Positions 8,791 to 16,746 of a stretch of DNA of 47,634 nucleotides are shown here, in pieces (position 1 is the stretch's first letter; each line of letters starts with the position of its first letter). Both the position numbers and the translations under genes were made by a program. Location of the stretch: assembly GCA_028290405.1 (NCBI GenBank), contig JAQGJX010000110.1, positions 1 through 47,634 on the forward strand. Direction: 5' to 3'. The notes under the pieces are model-generated. The model saw nothing but the letters and a program-made list of their open reading frames with translations, was not told the DNA's origin and searched no databases. The stretch comes from Hyphomicrobiales bacterium (GTDB taxonomy: Bacteria; Pseudomonadota; Alphaproteobacteria; Rhizobiales; Beijerinckiaceae).

Positions 8791-9177
8791 ATGCTTTATG
8801 AGAACAGCTCGATCCTGCAGATGGCCGGCCAGGCGTGCATCGCCACGTTCTATCTGGTGATCGGGGCGCGCAACCTGCGCTTGCGGGCGAACCATGTCCG
8901 CAAGTTCGCGCAGCTTGGCGTGCCGCTGCCGGGCGCGTTCCTGCTGCTGGGCTTCGCGTTCCAGTTCGGCGGCGGGCTGATGATCCTGCTGGACGTGTTC
9001 GCGCTGCTGGGCGCGGGCCTGCTGTTCGTGTTCACCGTGCTGGCCAACCTCATCTACCATCGCTGGTGGAGCATGGGCGAGGAGGCGGCGCGCCGCATTC
9101 ACATGAACTACTTCTTCAACAACGTCGGCAATCTCGGCGGCCTGCTGCTGGTGGGCGCCCTGCACGCCCCACGTTAG
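8791..9177 (+). CDS. DoxX-family small membrane protein
   Basis: A 128-residue protein with four hydrophobic segments (about 9-25, 48-66, 67-88 and 108-124) and the DoxX-type pattern of an RxxG-like first helix (VIGARNLRLR) followed by a loop with a PLPG motif. DoxX proteins are inner-membrane proteins linked to redox or thiol stress in some species; the biochemical role is mostly unknown. ATG 8791 has GGAGG upstream; the frame is open far upstream but those codons run through the divergent hydrolase promoter. It is divergent from the hydrolase gene at 8648. Confidence 0.78.
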   Translation: MLYENSSILQMAGQACIATFYLVIGARNLRLRANHVRKFAQLGVPLPGAFLLLGFAFQFGGGLMILLDVFALLGAGLLFVFTVLANLIYHRWWSMGEEAARRIHMNYFFNNVGNLGGLLLVGALHAPR

Positions 9178-9186
9178 ACCGGGCAC

Positions 9187-9399
9187 CTAATAATGGGGCG
9201 GCGGGGGCTCGGGGCCGTCGCGCTGCGGGCCCATGGTCTGGAATTCCTCGCGCAGCCGGGCGAGCTGGCGCTCCAGCACGTCGATCTTGCGCCATTGCGC
9301 GGTGATGACCTCGTTCAGGTCCGCGATCATCGCGTCCTGATGGGCGGCCCGCATTTCCAGCGCGTCGAGCCGCAAGGCGTCCGGGCGGCCGTCGCTCAT
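9187..9399 (-). CDS. slyX: SlyX-family protein
   Basis: A 70-residue, heptad-rich protein: a coiled coil from about residue 9 to 55 (LRLDALEMRAAHQDAMIADLNEVI... then LERQLARLREEF) and a proline-rich tail ending PEPPPPHY, the hallmark of SlyX. The function is unknown. ATG 9399 has AGAGGA upstream. It converges with the DoxX gene, 9 bases from its stop. Confidence 0.85.
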   Translation of the reverse strand: MSDGRPDALRLDALEMRAAHQDAMIADLNEVITAQWRKIDVLERQLARLREEFQTMGPQRDGPEPPPPHY

Positions 9400-9514
9400 C
9401 GTCAGGGTCCTCTGAGGGTTCCGAATTATTTCGCCGCCGGACCCTACAAGGATAGCCGCCCTGCGAAAAGGTGCTATCTCTAGGCTTAACAACTCCCAAA
9501 ATTGGTCACGACCC

Positions 9515-10720
9515 ATGACGATTCCTGCCGCAGGAAGCACGCCGCCATTCCGCCTGATCGGCCTCGTGAGCTTCGCCCACCTGCTGAGCCATCTCTACAT
9601 GCTGGCGCTGCCGCCGCTGTTTCCCAGCATGCGCGAGGAGATCGGCGTGTCCTATGTGGAGCTCGGCTTCGCCATTACGGCGTACGCGATCACCACGGGC
9701 CTGTTGCAGACCCCCATGGGGTTTCTGGTGAACCGCATCGGCGGCGGCAAGGTGCTGATCGGCGGCCTGATGGTGAACGCGCTCGCCATCGGCGGGCTCG
9801 GGCTGGCGCAGTCCTTCTGGCAGGTGATCGCCCTCATGCTGCTGGCGGGCGTGGGGTCGAGCGTGTTCCACCCGGCTGATTACTCGATCCTCTCGACCCG
9901 CGTGGGCTCCGACAGGCTGGGCCGGGCGCTCGCCACCCACCAGCTTGGCGGCAATCTGGGTTTCGTCGTCGCTCCGCCCCTCATGGTGCTTCTGGCGGCG
10001 CTGTTCGGCTGGCGCATGGCGTTCGTGGCGGCGGGCGGACTGGGCCTCCTGTGCGCCGCCGTCATGGCCGTGTGGATCGCGGATTTCGGCGACGCCCGGC
10101 AGGCGGCGGGCAGAACCGCGGATTCCTGGGGCAAGCTCGCCCGCTCGCCGACGCTGCTGCTGTTGTTCCTGTTCTACACCCTGGCGGCGGCGGCCAATTC
10201 CGGCATCCTGCATTTCTCGGTGTCGTCGCTGCGGGAGATGTACGGCCTGCCTGTCGCGGCGGCCGCAACGGCGCTCACCGCCTATCAGGTGATGACCATG
10301 CTGGCCGTGCTGCCCGGCGGCTGGCTGGCGGACAGGACGAAGAACCACGATCTTGTGCTCGCCGTGTGCCTGGCGCTGTCGGCGGCGTTCATCATCACAG
10401 GCGGCATGGGCGTGCTGCCCTTCACGGCCGTCATCGTTCTGCTGGGCCTCTCGGGCGCCATGCACGGGCTCGTCAACGCGTCGCGCGACGTCTCGGTGCG
10501 TCATGCGGCCACCGACGTGAGCGTCGGCACGGTGTTCGGCTTCGTCACCACCGGTTATAGCCTCGGCCAGATCATCGGCCCGGGGATTTACGGCCTGCTG
10601 CTGGACGCCGGCAAGCCGCATCTGGTGTTCGTGGCCTCCGCGGTTTTCTCGCTGCTCGCGATCCTGACCATGCTGTCGCGCCGCGGCGTGCGCCCGCAGG
10701 CGGCCGCGGCGAGCGCCTGA
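9515..10720 (+). CDS. MFS transporter
   Basis: A 401-residue protein with twelve hydrophobic segments in two six-helix halves. Major-facilitator features include the loop-2 region NRIGGGKVLIGG and, in the second half, GGWLADRTKNHD, which corresponds to the conserved loop 8-9 motif. The first half contains FHPADYSILSTR, typical of FsmR/Fsr-like and related drug or fosmidomycin-type exporters, so efflux is likely. The ribosome site is weak. It stands alone between slyX (divergent) and the luciferase-like gene (convergent, 19 bases away). Confidence 0.85.
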   Translation: MTIPAAGSTPPFRLIGLVSFAHLLSHLYMLALPPLFPSMREEIGVSYVELGFAITAYAITTGLLQTPMGFLVNRIGGGKVLIGGLMVNALAIGGLGLAQSFWQVIALMLLAGVGSSVFHPADYSILSTRVGSDRLGRALATHQLGGNLGFVVAPPLMVLLAALFGWRMAFVAAGGLGLLCAAVMAVWIADFGDARQAAGRTADSWGKLARSPTLLLLFLFYTLAAAANSGILHFSVSSLREMYGLPVAAAATALTAYQVMTMLAVLPGGWLADRTKNHDLVLAVCLALSAAFIITGGMGVLPFTAVIVLLGLSGAMHGLVNASRDVSVRHAATDVSVGTVFGFVTTGYSLGQIIGPGIYGLLLDAGKPHLVFVASAVFSLLAILTMLSRRGVRPQAAAASA

Positions 10721-10739
10721 AGGCTTTCGCCGCGCCCCG

Positions 10740-11765
10740 TCAGGCGAAGGCGCTTCGCAGGGCCGGCATGACGTGCCGGCCGAACAGGCGCACGGACGTC
10801 TCGCATTGCGCGCGCGTCATGTCGCCGAACATCATCTGGCAGGCGAGGTAATTGGCGCCCGACTCGGCCATCTGGCCATGCAGGGCCGCCCGCACCTGCT
10901 CGGGCGTGCCGGCGACGGCTGCGCCGCGCGCCTCCAGCGCGTCGAAGCTTTCCGGGAACGCGCCCTCCAGCGGAAACGGCACGCCCGTGCGGGTCCAGAG
11001 CCACGCCATGTGCGTGCGCCAGCGCCCATAGGCGTGACGCGCGAGATCGCGGGCTTCGTCTTGCGTGTCCGCCACCACCACGTGGCGCACGAAGCCCACG
11101 CAGGGCATCGGCTCGTGCGCGCCATGGTTGGCGCTCCAGGCCTCGCGATAGGCCTGCACAAGCCCCCGCACCATCGGCATGGGGCCCAGCGTCACCACGT
11201 TCGAGCCGTCGCGCGCCGCCAGCGCCGCGCTGGGGCCGGTCGTTGCGCCGTGCCAGATTGGCGGATGGGGCTTTTGCACCGGCGGCATCACCATGGGAAA
11301 GCCCTGCACGTTGATGCGCGCGCCTGAGAAATTCACGGTTTCGGACGCCAGCGCGCGCTTCAGGAAATCCAGCCCCTCGACGTAGATGTCCCGCGCCGCC
11401 TCGCGGTCGGGCACGCCGAAGAATTGCAGTTCCACCGGCGAGGCGCCGCGGCCCAAGCCAAGCTCCAGGCGCCCGTTCGACATGTTGTCGAGCATGCAGA
11501 TTTCTTCCAGCAGGCGCAGCGGGTCGCTGATGGGCAACAGGTTGACCAGCGCGCCCAGCCGCAGGGTCGTGGTGCATTGCGCCGCCGCCGCCAGGAACAG
11601 GTTCGGCGAGGGGGCGAAGCCCAGGGGCGTGCCATGATGCTCGGCGAGCTGATAGCGCTCGAAACCCGCCGCCTCATAAGCCTTCACGAGCGCGAGGCGG
11701 TCCGCGAAGACCTGCGGGGCGGGACGGCCCGGGTCGTCGAGGTGGTCAAAGATTCCAAACTGCAC
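10740..11765 (-). CDS. LLM-class flavin-dependent oxidoreductase
   Basis: A 341-residue TIM-barrel protein of the bacterial luciferase-like group: FGIFDHL at the start, LAEHHGT after the second strand, LRLGALVNLLPISDPLRLLEEICMLD, the GRLELGLGRGASP flavin-site segment, and PPIWHGATT near the FMN phosphate. Such enzymes use reduced flavin and oxygen to oxidise an organic substrate. The start is GTG 11765, with GGAGG 7 bases upstream; the frame is open to 11906 but those codons do not resemble the family. It diverges from the thiolase gene at 11890, sharing a 124-base promoter region. A flavin reductase partner is not adjacent; one lies at 44067. Confidence 0.86.
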   Translation of the reverse strand: MQFGIFDHLDDPGRPAPQVFADRLALVKAYEAAGFERYQLAEHHGTPLGFAPSPNLFLAAAAQCTTTLRLGALVNLLPISDPLRLLEEICMLDNMSNGRLELGLGRGASPVELQFFGVPDREAARDIYVEGLDFLKRALASETVNFSGARINVQGFPMVMPPVQKPHPPIWHGATTGPSAALAARDGSNVVTLGPMPMVRGLVQAYREAWSANHGAHEPMPCVGFVRHVVVADTQDEARDLARHAYGRWRTHMAWLWTRTGVPFPLEGAFPESFDALEARGAAVAGTPEQVRAALHGQMAESGANYLACQMMFGDMTRAQCETSVRLFGRHVMPALRSAFA

Positions 11766-11889
11766 GGCGTCCTCCGGCTCCGCCTCTTGATGGGCGAAAC
11801 GAGAGCATAAACGGCGCGTGGGGCGCGGCAACCCGCATGGTGGACAAAAATCGTTTGCTTGGATAACTAAATCGCCAGAGGTGAGCATC

Positions 11890-13074
11890 ATGAGCGTCAA
11901 GGGCAAGGCCTATCTTGCGGGCGTCTACGAGCACCCCATCCGCAAGGCGGACGGGAAATCGCTGGCGCAATTGCATGCGGAAGTGGCGCTTGGCGCCTTG
12001 CGGGACGCCGGCCTGACGAAGGACGACGTGGACGGCTATTTCTGCGCCGGCGACGTGTCCGGCTGGGAAGGCCCTGGCACCGGCCCGTTCTCGATCATCG
12101 ACTACATGGGCCTGCGGCTGCGCTACCTGGACACCACGGAATCGTGGGGCTCGGCGTACGTGGTGCATGTGATGCACGCCGTGGAAGCCATCGCGGCGGG
12201 CAAGTGCAGCGTCGCGCTGGTGACCCTGGCGGGCCGGCCGCGCGCCATGGGCGCCAACACCGGCACCTCCGTGACCCAGAAGGGGCTGGACGCGTCCGAG
12301 GCGCAGTTTGAATTGCCCTACGGCCCCAACGTCATCAACCTCTACGCCATGTCCGCCATGCGGCACATGCACCAGTACGGCACCACCAGCGAGCAGCTGG
12401 CGTGGATCAAGGTGGCCGCCTCCCACCACGCGCAGCACAATCCCCATGCGCTGCTGCGCGACGTGGTGACGGTGGAGGACGTGCTCGCTTCGCCGATGAT
12501 CGCCGATCCGCTGCACCGGCTGGATTGCTGCGTCATCACCGACGGCGGCGGCGCGCTCATCATCGTCAGCCCAGAAGTCGCCCGCACGCTGAACAAGCCG
12601 CTGGTGACGCTGCGCGGCTCGGGCTACGCCCCCAAGCACACCATGGGGGGCGACATCGACGTGACGTATTCGGGCGCGGTCTGGTCCGGCCCGCGCGCGT
12701 TCGAGGAGGCGGGCGTCACGCCGGCCGACATCAAGTACGCGTCGATCTATGACAGTTTCACCATCACGGTGCTCATCACGCTCGAAGACCTGGGCTTCTG
12801 CGCCAAGGGCGAGGGCGGCAGGTTCGTGCAGGACGGCAACCTCATCTCGGGCGTCGGGCGGCTGCCGTTCAACACCGACGGCGGGGGGCTGTGCAACAAC
12901 CACCCCTCCAACCGCGGCGGCATGACGAAGGTGATCGAAGCCGTGCGGCAATTGCGCGGCGAGGCGCATCCGGCCGTGCAGGTGAAGAACTGCGACCTGG
13001 CGCTGGTGCACGGCACCGGCGGCGCCCTGCCCACGCGGCACGGCAGCGCAACGCTGATCCTCGAGCGGGAGTGA
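11890..13074 (+). CDS. thiolase-fold acetyl-CoA acetyltransferase-like (SCP-x/lipid-transfer type)
   Basis: A 394-residue thiolase-fold protein. The N-terminal half carries the family layout (VALGALRDAGL, then SAYVVHVMHAVEAIAAGK) and the C-terminal half has CNNHPSNRGG and LVHGTGGALP, which supply catalytic His and oxyanion residues. The position of the canonical nucleophilic Cys (GCASG in SCP-x type enzymes) reads ESWGSA around residues 84-89, so classic acyl-enzyme chemistry is doubtful. This Cys-less subgroup always pairs with a DUF35 protein; here that gene follows after 4 bases. Together they may do aldol/retro-aldol shortening of CoA thioesters, as in steroid side-chain lyases. GAGGTGA precedes ATG 11890. 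Confidence 0.85.
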   Translation: MSVKGKAYLAGVYEHPIRKADGKSLAQLHAEVALGALRDAGLTKDDVDGYFCAGDVSGWEGPGTGPFSIIDYMGLRLRYLDTTESWGSAYVVHVMHAVEAIAAGKCSVALVTLAGRPRAMGANTGTSVTQKGLDASEAQFELPYGPNVINLYAMSAMRHMHQYGTTSEQLAWIKVAASHHAQHNPHALLRDVVTVEDVLASPMIADPLHRLDCCVITDGGGALIIVSPEVARTLNKPLVTLRGSGYAPKHTMGGDIDVTYSGAVWSGPRAFEEAGVTPADIKYASIYDSFTITVLITLEDLGFCAKGEGGRFVQDGNLISGVGRLPFNTDGGGLCNNHPSNRGGMTKVIEAVRQLRGEAHPAVQVKNCDLALVHGTGGALPTRHGSATLILERE

Positions 13075-13078
13075 ACTG

Positions 13079-13471
13079 ATGACCGACGCCGTTCGCGCCA
13101 TTCCCGGCCCAAAGCCCGACCCGGAAACGCAAGCCTATTGGGACGCCGCCAACGCGGGCCGCCTTCTCGTGCGCTCCTGCAACGGCTGCGGGCGCACGCA
13201 CCATTACCCGCGCAGCATCTGCCCGTTCTGCTTCAGCGAAGACACGCAGTGGAACGAGGCGAGCGGCGAAGGGACCATCTATTCGTTCAGCGTGATGCGC
13301 CGCGCCAACCCGCCCTATGCGCTCGCCTTCGTGACGCTTGCGGAAGGCCCCACGATGATGACCAACATCGTCGATTGCGACCTTGACGCGCTGCGCATCG
13401 GCCAGAAGGTGCGCGTGACCTTCCAGCAGACCGACACCGGCTACCGGACGCCTGTCTTCACGCCTCTCTGA
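13079..13471 (+). CDS. Zn-ribbon OB-fold (DUF35) partner of the thiolase
   Basis: A 130-residue protein. Residues about 34-51 form a rubredoxin-like zinc ribbon with C34-x2-C37 and C48-x2-C51 (SCNGCG and ICPFC), followed by an OB-fold from about 60 to 125. DUF35 proteins bind thiolase-fold enzymes and supply part of the CoA-substrate site. The gene starts 4 bases after the thiolase stop, so translation is probably coupled. Its 3' end overlaps the convergent MarR gene by 31 bases. Confidence 0.9.
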   Translation: MTDAVRAIPGPKPDPETQAYWDAANAGRLLVRSCNGCGRTHHYPRSICPFCFSEDTQWNEASGEGTIYSFSVMRRANPPYALAFVTLAEGPTMMTNIVDCDLDALRIGQKVRVTFQQTDTGYRTPVFTPL

Positions 13472-13953
13472 GGCTGGGTCTCGCCCGCTGCGTCGAGGGC
13501 TTCGTGCATGCGCTGCACGAAGTCCGCCATCACGGCGCGCTCCCCGGGGGTGAACTGAGCCTGCACGATGTCTTCATGGGCGAGGAAATCCGCCCGCACG
13601 CCCGCCACCGCCTTCTCGCCCCGCGCCGTGAGGCCGAGCACGACGCGGCGGCGGTCGTCCTGGGACGGCAGGCGCCGCACGAGGCCCTGCGCCTCAAGGC
13701 GCTTCATCAGCTTGGTCATATTGGGCCGCTGGATCAGCAACGCGTCGGCGAGTTCGCCGTGGCGCACGCCGGGATTGCGCTTGATGATCATCAGCACGGA
13801 CGCGGAGCCCGGCGTCAGCCCATGGGCGGCGCAGCGCTCGCCCAGCGCCTTCATCATGCGCAGATCGAGGATGTGCATCCGAAAGCCAAGGCTGTCAGTC
13901 AGAGCTGACAGGTCCAGCTGACCGCCGGGGGCCGCCTCAGGCGCCTTCGCCAT
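13441..13953 (-). CDS. MarR-family transcriptional regulator
   Basis: A 170-residue winged-helix regulator. The DNA-binding part runs from about residue 45 to 115: GSASVLMIIKRNPGVRHGELADALLIQ, the recognition helix region PNMTKLMKRLEAQGLV, and the wing RRLPSQDDRRRVVLGLTARG with its typical DxRxxxLxLT pattern. It sits 9 bases downstream of the crotonase gene with AAGGA in the gap, so the two form an operon that diverges from feruloyl-CoA synthase. By analogy with FerR and CouR, MarR regulators of phenylpropanoid genes that respond to hydroxycinnamoyl-CoA, this protein probably represses the cluster until a CoA-thioester binds. The ligand is inferred. Confidence 0.88.
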   Translation of the reverse strand: MAKAPEAAPGGQLDLSALTDSLGFRMHILDLRMMKALGERCAAHGLTPGSASVLMIIKRNPGVRHGELADALLIQRPNMTKLMKRLEAQGLVRRLPSQDDRRRVVLGLTARGEKAVAGVRADFLAHEDIVQAQFTPGERAVMADFVQRMHEALDAAGETQPQRGVKTGVR

Positions 13954-13962
13954 GATGATCCT

Positions 13963-14742
13963 TCAGTCGCGGGGCTTCGCCAGCCGGTCTGCGCGCTTGT
14001 CGAGGAACGCGCGCAGCCGTTCTACAGCATCGGGGCTCGTTTGCGTAAACGCCGCCATCAGCGCCTCGAAGAACAGCCCGTCGTCGTGGGACATGTCCTG
14101 GATGCGCGGCAGCGCCTGGGTGATGGCGAAGTTCGACAGCGGAGCGTTGGAGGCGATGCGCCGCGCGAGGGCCTTGGCCTCGCCGAGCGCCTGCCCGGCG
14201 GCGGCGACATACTGGATCAGGTTTAGCTGCTCGGCCTTGGCGGCGCTCAGCGTGCGGCCCGTCAGCATCAGGTCCGCCATGCGGGAGGCCGTCATCAGCC
14301 GCGCGATGCGCACCGATCCGCCGCCGCCTACGAAAATGCCGCGCTGGCCTTCCGGCAGGCCGAAGAACGCGCTCTCGTCGGCCACGCGCACCTGCGCGGA
14401 GGCCGCAAGCTCCAGCCCGCCGCCCACCACGGCGCCATGCAGGGCGGCCACGTACGGAATGGGCCCGCGCTCGATCTCGTCGAAAATCCGGTGCCATTTG
14501 CGCGAATGCAGCACGCCCTCGAACGGCGTGCGCTCGGCGTGTTCGGCAAGGTCGAGGCCTGCGGAGAAGTGATCGCCGTGGCCGAAGATGACGCCGACCT
14601 TCGCGTGCGCGGCGGCCATGTCGAGCGCCGCCTTCAGTTCGTCGATCATGCCGTCGCTGATGGCGTTGCGCTTGGCGGGGCGGTTGAGCCCGATGAGCGC
14701 CAGGCCGTCCTGGATCTCAAAGGTCACATGGGCCAGATTCAT
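13963..14742 (-). CDS. enoyl-CoA hydratase/isomerase (crotonase) family protein
   Basis: A 259-residue crotonase. The oxyanion-hole segments are FSAGLDL (about 59-65) and ALHGAVVGGGLEL (about 100-112). Both glutamates used by hydratases are in place: E111 in GGGLEL and E131 in LPEG, so water addition to an enoyl-CoA is chemically possible. It lacks the sequence pattern of hydroxycinnamoyl-CoA hydratase-lyase, so a plain beta-oxidation type side-chain route is likelier than direct vanillin release. It heads an operon with the MarR gene and diverges from feruloyl-CoA synthase over 130 bases. Confidence 0.87.
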   Translation of the reverse strand: MNLAHVTFEIQDGLALIGLNRPAKRNAISDGMIDELKAALDMAAAHAKVGVIFGHGDHFSAGLDLAEHAERTPFEGVLHSRKWHRIFDEIERGPIPYVAALHGAVVGGGLELAASAQVRVADESAFFGLPEGQRGIFVGGGGSVRIARLMTASRMADLMLTGRTLSAAKAEQLNLIQYVAAAGQALGEAKALARRIASNAPLSNFAITQALPRIQDMSHDDGLFFEALMAAFTQTSPDAVERLRAFLDKRADRLAKPRD

Positions 14743-14872
14743 CGGCTTGCCTTTCCGGTCCGAAAGCGAGCTTGGCGCCCGCCGCGCGCTGGAATAGAAT
14801 GTTGTCCAGTATCACGATCTCGCGAAAATGCGCAATTGCGGCCAGCGCGGGCGAAGCAGCCGGGGGGAATGG
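14743..14872. promoter_or_regulatory. divergent promoter region with a palindrome
   Basis: This 130-base stretch separates the crotonase-marR operon (leftward) from feruloyl-CoA synthase (rightward) and must hold both promoters. It contains the perfect 10-bp palindrome CGCAATTGCG at 14831-14840, about 33 bases before the synthase start. It is a candidate half of a MarR operator, but short palindromes occur by chance and no second copy is evident. Confidence 0.4.
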
Positions 14873-16738
14873 ATGAACGACACAGCGCAGACTCAAGGAG
14901 CGCGGATCCGTCATCCGGGCCTTGGCGACTGCCACGCCACGATGGAGGTGCGCGCCGACGGCGCGCGCATCGTGCGCAACGTCTATCCGCTGGACCCCTA
15001 CCCGACGAAACTCACGCAGCGTTTGGAGCATTGGGCCAGCGTCGCGCCTGACCGCGTGTGGCTGGCGGCGCGCGAGAACGGGCAGTGGCGGCGCATCACC
15101 TACGCGCAGGCGCTCGCCAGCGTGCGGCGCATCGCGTCCGCGATTCTCGCGCGTGGGCTCAGCGCCGAGCGGCCGCTGATGATCCTGTCGGGCAACGATC
15201 TCGACCATGCGCTTCTGGGCATGGGGGCGATGTACGCGGGCTGCGCGTATGCGCCCATTTCGCCGGCCTATTCGCTCGTGTCCAGCGATCACGGCAAGCT
15301 GAAGTACATCATCGAGCTGATGACGCCCGGCATGATCTTCGTGGCGGACGGCGCCCCGTTCGCGCGCGCCATCGAGAACGCGGTTCCGGCGGACGTGGAG
15401 CTGGTGGTGGGAAAGAACCCGCCGGCCGGCAGGCCTTCCACGCCCTTCTCGGACCTGCTCGCCACGGCCGAGACGCCCGCGGTGGACGCCGCGCACGAGG
15501 CCGTCGGGCCCGGCACGATCGCCAAGTTCCTGTTCACCTCCGGCTCCACGGGCATGCCGAAGGCGGTGATCAACACGCAGTTGATGCTGTGCTCCAATAT
15601 GGCGATGACGAGCGCGCACTTCGCCTTCATGCAGGAGACGCCGCCTGTCACGCTCGACTGGTCGCCGTGGAACCATACGGCGGGGGGCAACCACGATTTC
15701 AACCTGTTCCTCTATCACGGCGGCACGTTTCACCTCGACGACGGCAAGCCCACGCCGGGCGGCATGGAGGCGACGGTGCGCAACCTGCACGACGTGTCGC
15801 CCACGTGGTACTTCAACGTGCCCAAGGGCTATGCGGCGCTGGTTCCCTATCTGCGCGACGACGAGGCGCTGCGGCGCTCGTTCTTCAAGAACCTGAAGAT
15901 GATGTGGTACGCGGGCGCTGGCATGGCGCAGCACGTGTGGGACGCGCTGGACGAACTCTCGGTGCAGACCACCGGCGAGCGCGTCTATGTGCTGACGGGG
16001 CTCGGGTCCACCGAGACCGCACCCTTCGCGCTGGCGGCGAACCAGACCATGGTGGGCGCGGGCAACGTCGGCGTTCCGGCGCGCGGCGTCGAGATGAAGC
16101 TGGTGGACAGCGACGGCAAGTGGGAAGCGCGCGTGCGCGGCCCCAACATCACGCCGGGCTATTGGCGCCAGCCCGACCTCACCGCCAAGGCGTTCGACGA
16201 AGAGGGCTTCTACAAGCTCGGCGACGCGCTGCGCTTCGTGGACGATAACGACGTGAACCGCGGCTTCCTGTTCGACGGGCGCATCGCGGAGGACTTCAAG
16301 CTCAACACCGGCACCTGGGTGCTGGTGGGCCCGCTGCGAGCCGCCTTCATCGACCATTGCGCGCCCTATGTGCACGACGTGGTGATCGCCGGCATCGACC
16401 AGGACTATATCGGCGCGCTGGTGTTTCCTGATCTCGACGCCTGCCGGGCGCTCGCCGGAGAGCCTGCGCTGAGCGCCCCCGAGGCCGTTGCGCATCCCCT
16501 CGTGCGGGCGCGCTTCGACGAGCTGCTGCAAAGCTTTTCCCGAAAGAGCACCGGCAGCTCGACGCGCATCGCGCGCGCGATCCTGCTGCAGGACGGGCCG
16601 TCCATCGACAAGAGCGAGATGACCGACAAGGGCTCGATCAACCAGCGCGCCGTGCTGGGCAACCGCGCGCCGCTCGTCCAGGCGCTCTATGCCCAAGAGC
16701 CTGCGCCCAGCGTCCTGTGCGTGGACGCGAAGCGCTAG
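14873..16738 (+). CDS. feruloyl-CoA synthase-like AMP-binding ligase
   Basis: A 621-residue acyl-CoA ligase of the ANL superfamily. The P-loop-like A3 motif is FTSGSTGMPKAV, followed by LDWSPWNHTAGGNHDFN, NVPKGYAALV, the YAGAGM and TGLGSTETAP motifs of the adenylate site, and GYWRQPDLTAKAFDEEGFYKLGDA with FDGRIAEDFKLNTGTW at the hinge. This run of motifs is specific to the feruloyl-CoA synthase family. It activates a hydroxycinnamate or similar aromatic acid to its CoA thioester in the cytosol with ATP. The conserved hinge Asp sits in FDGRIAED. A GGGGGA site precedes ATG 14873. It diverges from the crotonase-marR operon and converges with the liv genes. Confidence 0.88.
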   Translation: MNDTAQTQGARIRHPGLGDCHATMEVRADGARIVRNVYPLDPYPTKLTQRLEHWASVAPDRVWLAARENGQWRRITYAQALASVRRIASAILARGLSAERPLMILSGNDLDHALLGMGAMYAGCAYAPISPAYSLVSSDHGKLKYIIELMTPGMIFVADGAPFARAIENAVPADVELVVGKNPPAGRPSTPFSDLLATAETPAVDAAHEAVGPGTIAKFLFTSGSTGMPKAVINTQLMLCSNMAMTSAHFAFMQETPPVTLDWSPWNHTAGGNHDFNLFLYHGGTFHLDDGKPTPGGMEATVRNLHDVSPTWYFNVPKGYAALVPYLRDDEALRRSFFKNLKMMWYAGAGMAQHVWDALDELSVQTTGERVYVLTGLGSTETAPFALAANQTMVGAGNVGVPARGVEMKLVDSDGKWEARVRGPNITPGYWRQPDLTAKAFDEEGFYKLGDALRFVDDNDVNRGFLFDGRIAEDFKLNTGTWVLVGPLRAAFIDHCAPYVHDVVIAGIDQDYIGALVFPDLDACRALAGEPALSAPEAVAHPLVRARFDELLQSFSRKSTGSSTRIARAILLQDGPSIDKSEMTDKGSINQRAVLGNRAPLVQALYAQEPAPSVLCVDAKR

Positions 16739-16746
16739 CTAGCTAG
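16735..16746. repeat. triple CTAG repeat giving stops in all six frames
   Basis: CTAG is repeated three times in tandem. Because the unit is 4 bases and palindromic, TAG falls in all three frames on each strand. The first TAG (16736-16738) ends feruloyl-CoA synthase; on the other strand the codon at 16743-16745 ends livM. The two convergent genes therefore share one 12-base stop cassette. Confidence 0.9.

Noticed and set aside
14831-14840. CGCAATTGCG as a definite MarR operator
   Set aside because: It is a single short palindrome; it is mentioned only as a weak candidate because no second half-site or known box is recognisable.
14717-16696. Minus-strand open frame of 659 codons opposite feruloyl-CoA synthase
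   Set aside because: The plus-strand frame has complete ligase motifs; the minus frame is a GC-rich shadow.
16735-16746. Triple CTAG as an integration attachment site
   Set aside because: No integrase, direct repeat partner or foreign-composition segment is present; the stop-codon explanation is simpler.
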